Positions 6,926 through 8,733 of a stretch of DNA of 8,733 bases are shown here, piece after piece. Origin of the DNA: Gammaproteobacteria bacterium (GTDB taxonomy: Bacteria; Pseudomonadota; Gammaproteobacteria; UBA9214); the NCBI GenBank assembly GCA_030632175.1, contig DAOVVG010000085.1:1-8733 (forward strand). Reading direction: 5' to 3'. How positions within the stretch are numbered: position 1 is the stretch's first letter; every line of letters starts with the position of its first letter. The notes beneath the pieces are model-generated. The model made no database searches. It was not told the DNA's origin and worked only from the letters and a program-made list of their open reading frames with translations. The translations under genes and the position numbers were made by a program.

Positions 6926-6974
6926 CAGGTCTGAGGACTATGCAGACCGTACCATTGCTGTGTCAGTAGACCTG
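6926..6974. repeat. Spaced inverted repeat upstream of promoter
   Basis: CAGGTCT (6926-6932) and AGACCTG (6968-6974) are perfect inverted copies 35 nt apart. The right arm ends 9 bp before the -35 box at 6984. It could be a binding site for a regulator or chance; the spacing is long for a simple operator. Confidence 0.25.
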
Positions 6975-6983
6975 ATGTCCGGT

Positions 6984-7011
6984 TTGTGAAGCAACACCGA
7001 GAGGTTATACT
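6984..7011 (+). promoter_or_regulatory. Sigma70-type promoter for the Gly-rich protein/lipoprotein operon
   Basis: TTGTGA (6984-6989) and TATACT (7006-7011) are 16 bp apart; the -10 matches consensus at 5 of 6 positions and the -35 at 4 of 6. Transcription would start near 7018, leaving a leader of about 46 nt to the ATG at 7064. This rules against translation from the upstream GTG at 6986. Confidence 0.55.
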
Positions 7012-7063
7012 GAAACTAATAGGGGCGACTGATTTTATTGATGCTCAACGTATGGAAGACAGT

Positions 7064-7870
7064 ATGAAAGCAGGCAAGATCCTGATGAGTCTATTGCTGT
7101 TGCTGGCCGCTTCGGTGACTGCCGCTGTGAATCCGCTGCTCGAACGGTTACGCAGTGACCACGCGGCACTGGTGTCAGCCGAGGAAGATTTTCATGCGCG
7201 GCGAGACCGTGGTGCCTTGCAGGGCAATGAATTGACAGACTATGCGGCCTACGTGGCGCGATTGCACCGACAGGTGGCCGAGGATTGTGCGGCGCTGACG
7301 GGCAGCGGCATCCCGGTTCCCCCGGATCTTTCCTGTCCGACTTCTCCTGCTGTATTGATTGCCCCGGCTCCGGTTGATCAGTCAAGCGAGCAGACCAGCG
7401 CCGAAAAAACAGCTGATCTTGAGGCGGAGCTGTTTTCCGGAATCAGTGAGTTTGATGAGATGCTGCTGCGTGAGCAGGAACGTATCAAGGCGGCGACGCC
7501 GCACGCAGGCGAAGGTGAAGGCGGTGGTGGGTCGGGTGATGGTGACGGAGAATCGGGCGACGGCGGGGATGCAGGTACTGCCGGAGAGGGTGACGGAGAA
7601 TCGGGCGACGACGGGCGTGCAGGTCCTGCCGGAGAGGGCGATGAACAGCTGGCGGACAGCAACGGCGGTAGTCCTACCTATGGGAGTGGCGCCGGGCCGG
7701 GATCAACACAGCCACAGGGTAATAACGGGGCGCCACCCGGTACACCGGATGGCAGTGACGATGATGTGGTTGCGCGCCAGCTGCGTGAGGCGGCAGAGAA
7801 GGAGGCAGACCCGGTGTTGAAGCAGAAGCTCTGGGAAGAATATCGCAAATACAAGGAAGGAACCCACTAG
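7064..7870 (+). CDS. Secreted Gly/Asp/Glu-rich protein of unknown function
   Basis: The start at 7064 was chosen because GGAAG (7054-7058) sits 5 nt before this ATG, the next residues form a signal peptide (MKAGKILMSLLLLLAASVTA, cleavage near 20-21), and the promoter at 6984-7011 lies over the longer frame. The product is 268 residues. The mature N-terminal part (22-145) is mostly helical with two cysteines (75, 91) around a Pro-rich turn. Residues 149-230 are low-complexity Gly/Asp/Glu/Ser, including two copies of a 16-residue repeat. The last part (233-268, 'ARQLREAAEKEADPVLKQKL' then 'WEEYRKYKEGTH') is a strongly charged helix that looks well kept. The likely place is periplasm or cell surface. 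The stop is one base before the lipoprotein start, so the products are probably made together and may bind each other. No known family is recognised; the acidic stretch could bind calcium, but no RTX nonapeptide is present. Confidence 0.78.
   Translation: MKAGKILMSLLLLLAASVTAAVNPLLERLRSDHAALVSAEEDFHARRDRGALQGNELTDYAAYVARLHRQVAEDCAALTGSGIPVPPDLSCPTSPAVLIAPAPVDQSSEQTSAEKTADLEAELFSGISEFDEMLLREQERIKAATPHAGEGEGGGGSGDGDGESGDGGDAGTAGEGDGESGDDGRAGPAGEGDEQLADSNGGSPTYGSGAGPGSTQPQGNNGAPPGTPDGSDDDVVARQLREAAEKEADPVLKQKLWEEYRKYKEGTH
7541..7636 (+). repeat. Two 48-bp in-frame tandem repeats
   Basis: Copy 1 is 7541-7588 and copy 2 is 7589-7636, identical at 44 of 48 positions, with a few bases of a third copy after. 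Each unit encodes 16 residues beginning GDGESGD and ending AGEG or its equivalent. The unit length keeps the reading frame, so copy-number changes would only lengthen or shorten the Gly/Asp-rich linker of the secreted protein. Confidence 0.88.
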
Positions 7871-7871
7871 C

Positions 7872-8733
7872 GTGACGAGACTGCATTCACTGCTGTTTGT
7901 TTATCTTGCGGCTGCACTGGTGACCGGTTGCAGCAGTCTCGGGCCCGGACGCAATATTGACGGCAATGTACCCCTGAACAGGGCGGTTGCCGAGGTGCCT
8001 GAGGATCAATTGCTGGATGTCTGGGTCGAGTTGTTCGATCCGGGCGAGTTGCCGAAAGATGAAGAGGAAGCCATGGGCTTGTCCATGGATATACGTGAAG
8101 CCGAGGCACGTTACATGCCGGAGCAACTGCGGCTTGCCATGGAGGCTACCGGTTACTGGGGTGCGGTGCGTGTGGTGCCGCAAAACACCGAGGGTGCTGA
8201 ATTGCTGGTACGCGGCACCATCATTGAATCGAACGGTGAGCAGCTGGAACTGGAAATTACCGCCCTTGATGCTACCGGACGCGAATGGTTCAACCGCAAC
8301 TATGAGGAAGAAATTGAGGTTGATGCGTACCGGCGCAGCGAGACATCCAGTGAAGATGTGTTTCATTCGCTCTACCACGCCATTGCCAACGACCTGGCGG
8401 AATTCCGTCAAACATTGACGGCCAGGGATATCGTTACCATTCACCAGGTCGCCGAGTTGCGTTTTGCGGCCGACCTGTCGCCGGATGTCTTTGCAGATTA
8501 CCTGGCGCTTGATAGCAAGGGGCGCTATAGCGTTGCACGTTTGCCGGCAGCCGATGAGCCGATGTTCCGCCGGGTACTGGCCATACGTGACAGGGATTTT
8601 CTGCTGATCGATACCCTGAACGGGCATTTTGATAATTTTACCCGTGAAATGGATCATCCCTATGATGAGTGGCGCAAGGCACGCAGTGAAGAGGCGGAAG
8701 CCTTGCGCACGGTTGAGAATGACGCGCTGAAAC
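7872..8733 (+). CDS. Large lipoprotein of unknown function (partial, 3' end missing)
   Basis: The frame opens at GTG (7872), with the ribosome site AAGGAAGGA (7854-7862) 9 nt upstream, and runs off the right edge after 287 codons. Residues 1-20 are a lipoprotein signal ending LVTGC (Cys20); Ser at +2 favours the outer membrane. After a short linker, residues 36-180 look like one alpha/beta unit: 'DQLLDVWVELFDPGELP', 'IREAEARYMPEQLRLAMEATGYWGAVRVVP', then strands 'LLVRGTIIESNGEQLELEI' and 'DATGREWF'. This layout recalls uncharacterised proteobacterial lipoproteins with a small strand-rich domain. The rest is charged and helical, rich in Arg/Glu. It begins one base after the stop of the Gly-rich gene, so translation is probably coupled. 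A 256-residue open frame on the opposite strand (7887-8657) is a shadow. Confidence 0.8.
   Translation, partial: MTRLHSLLFVYLAAALVTGCSSLGPGRNIDGNVPLNRAVAEVPEDQLLDVWVELFDPGELPKDEEEAMGLSMDIREAEARYMPEQLRLAMEATGYWGAVRVVPQNTEGAELLVRGTIIESNGEQLELEITALDATGREWFNRNYEEEIEVDAYRRSETSSEDVFHSLYHAIANDLAEFRQTLTARDIVTIHQVAELRFAADLSPDVFADYLALDSKGRYSVARLPAADEPMFRRVLAIRDRDFLLIDTLNGHFDNFTREMDHPYDEWRKARSEEAEALRTVENDALK

Larger units (their letters stand above)
6856..7063. other. Intergenic region upstream of the Gly-rich protein operon
   Basis: It contains no gene. Read in full, it holds the leader of the FG-GAP relic on the minus strand, a 7-bp inverted repeat (6926-6974) and the promoter at 6984-7011 for the rightward pair of genes. 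A GTG at 6986 opens the same frame as the next gene but lies inside the promoter. Confidence 0.5.

Noticed and set aside
6986..7063. Upstream GTG start adding 26 residues to the Gly-rich protein
   Set aside because: It lies within the predicted promoter, lacks a ribosome site and would bury the signal peptide; the ATG at 7064 has a good Shine-Dalgarno.
7378..7662. Pro/Ser-rich minus-strand frame
   Set aside because: Its apparent PSPDSPSPSP repeats are the mirror of the Gly/Asp-rich tandem repeat on the plus strand.
7887..8657. 256-residue minus-strand open frame
   Set aside because: It is antisense to the lipoprotein gene, has an odd His/Gln-rich composition and no ribosome site; the plus frame has a strong ribosome site and lipobox.

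Overview
The window looks like a piece of a gammaproteobacterial chromosome of medium GC content. The reasons are a BioA protein close to the enterobacterial/pseudomonad form, several outer-membrane type lipoproteins, a PilZ/DUF1631 gene pair of the kind found in gamma- and betaproteobacteria, and a REP-like palindrome of the 'GTAGGAGCGGAT...CCGCGA' type. I see no RNA gene, CRISPR array, integrase or complete insertion sequence.

Layout, left to right. (1) Positions 1-530 form a worn junction: the last 37 codons of an unidentified plus-strand gene, a REP-like palindrome, and a decayed minus-strand relic of a DUF1311/LprI-type gene split over two reading frames. A good sigma70-type promoter in the outer end of that relic points at the next gene. 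(2) 533-1621 encodes a lipoprotein with a von Willebrand A domain and an OmpA-type peptidoglycan-binding domain, closed by a strong terminator. (3) 1714-3012 is bioA (biotin synthesis), standing alone without other bio genes. (4) Convergent to it, on the minus strand, a two-gene unit encodes a 750-residue DUF1631 protein (5648-3396) followed by a 115-residue PilZ protein (3371-3024), a likely cyclic-di-GMP response module. (5) After a divergent intergenic region, 5889-6428 encodes a six-helix membrane protein of unknown function. (6) Positions 6505-6855 (minus) hold a short FG-GAP lipoprotein gene that is intact in one frame except for a single in-frame TAA. (7) From a clear promoter at 6984-7011 runs a coupled pair: a secreted Gly/Asp/Glu-rich protein with a 48-bp tandem repeat (7064-7870) and, one base later, a large lipoprotein that leaves the window (7872-8733).

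How the genes fit together: much of the window is cell-envelope business (three lipoprotein genes including the broken one, a secreted low-complexity protein, a membrane protein) plus one likely second-messenger module and one biotin gene. The genes are in separate transcription units. The only strong couplings are DUF1631-PilZ and the Gly-rich protein/lipoprotein pair. The latter is the best candidate in the window for an undescribed system, although its function cannot be read from the sequence. The two broken genes were found by reading the minus strand by eye.
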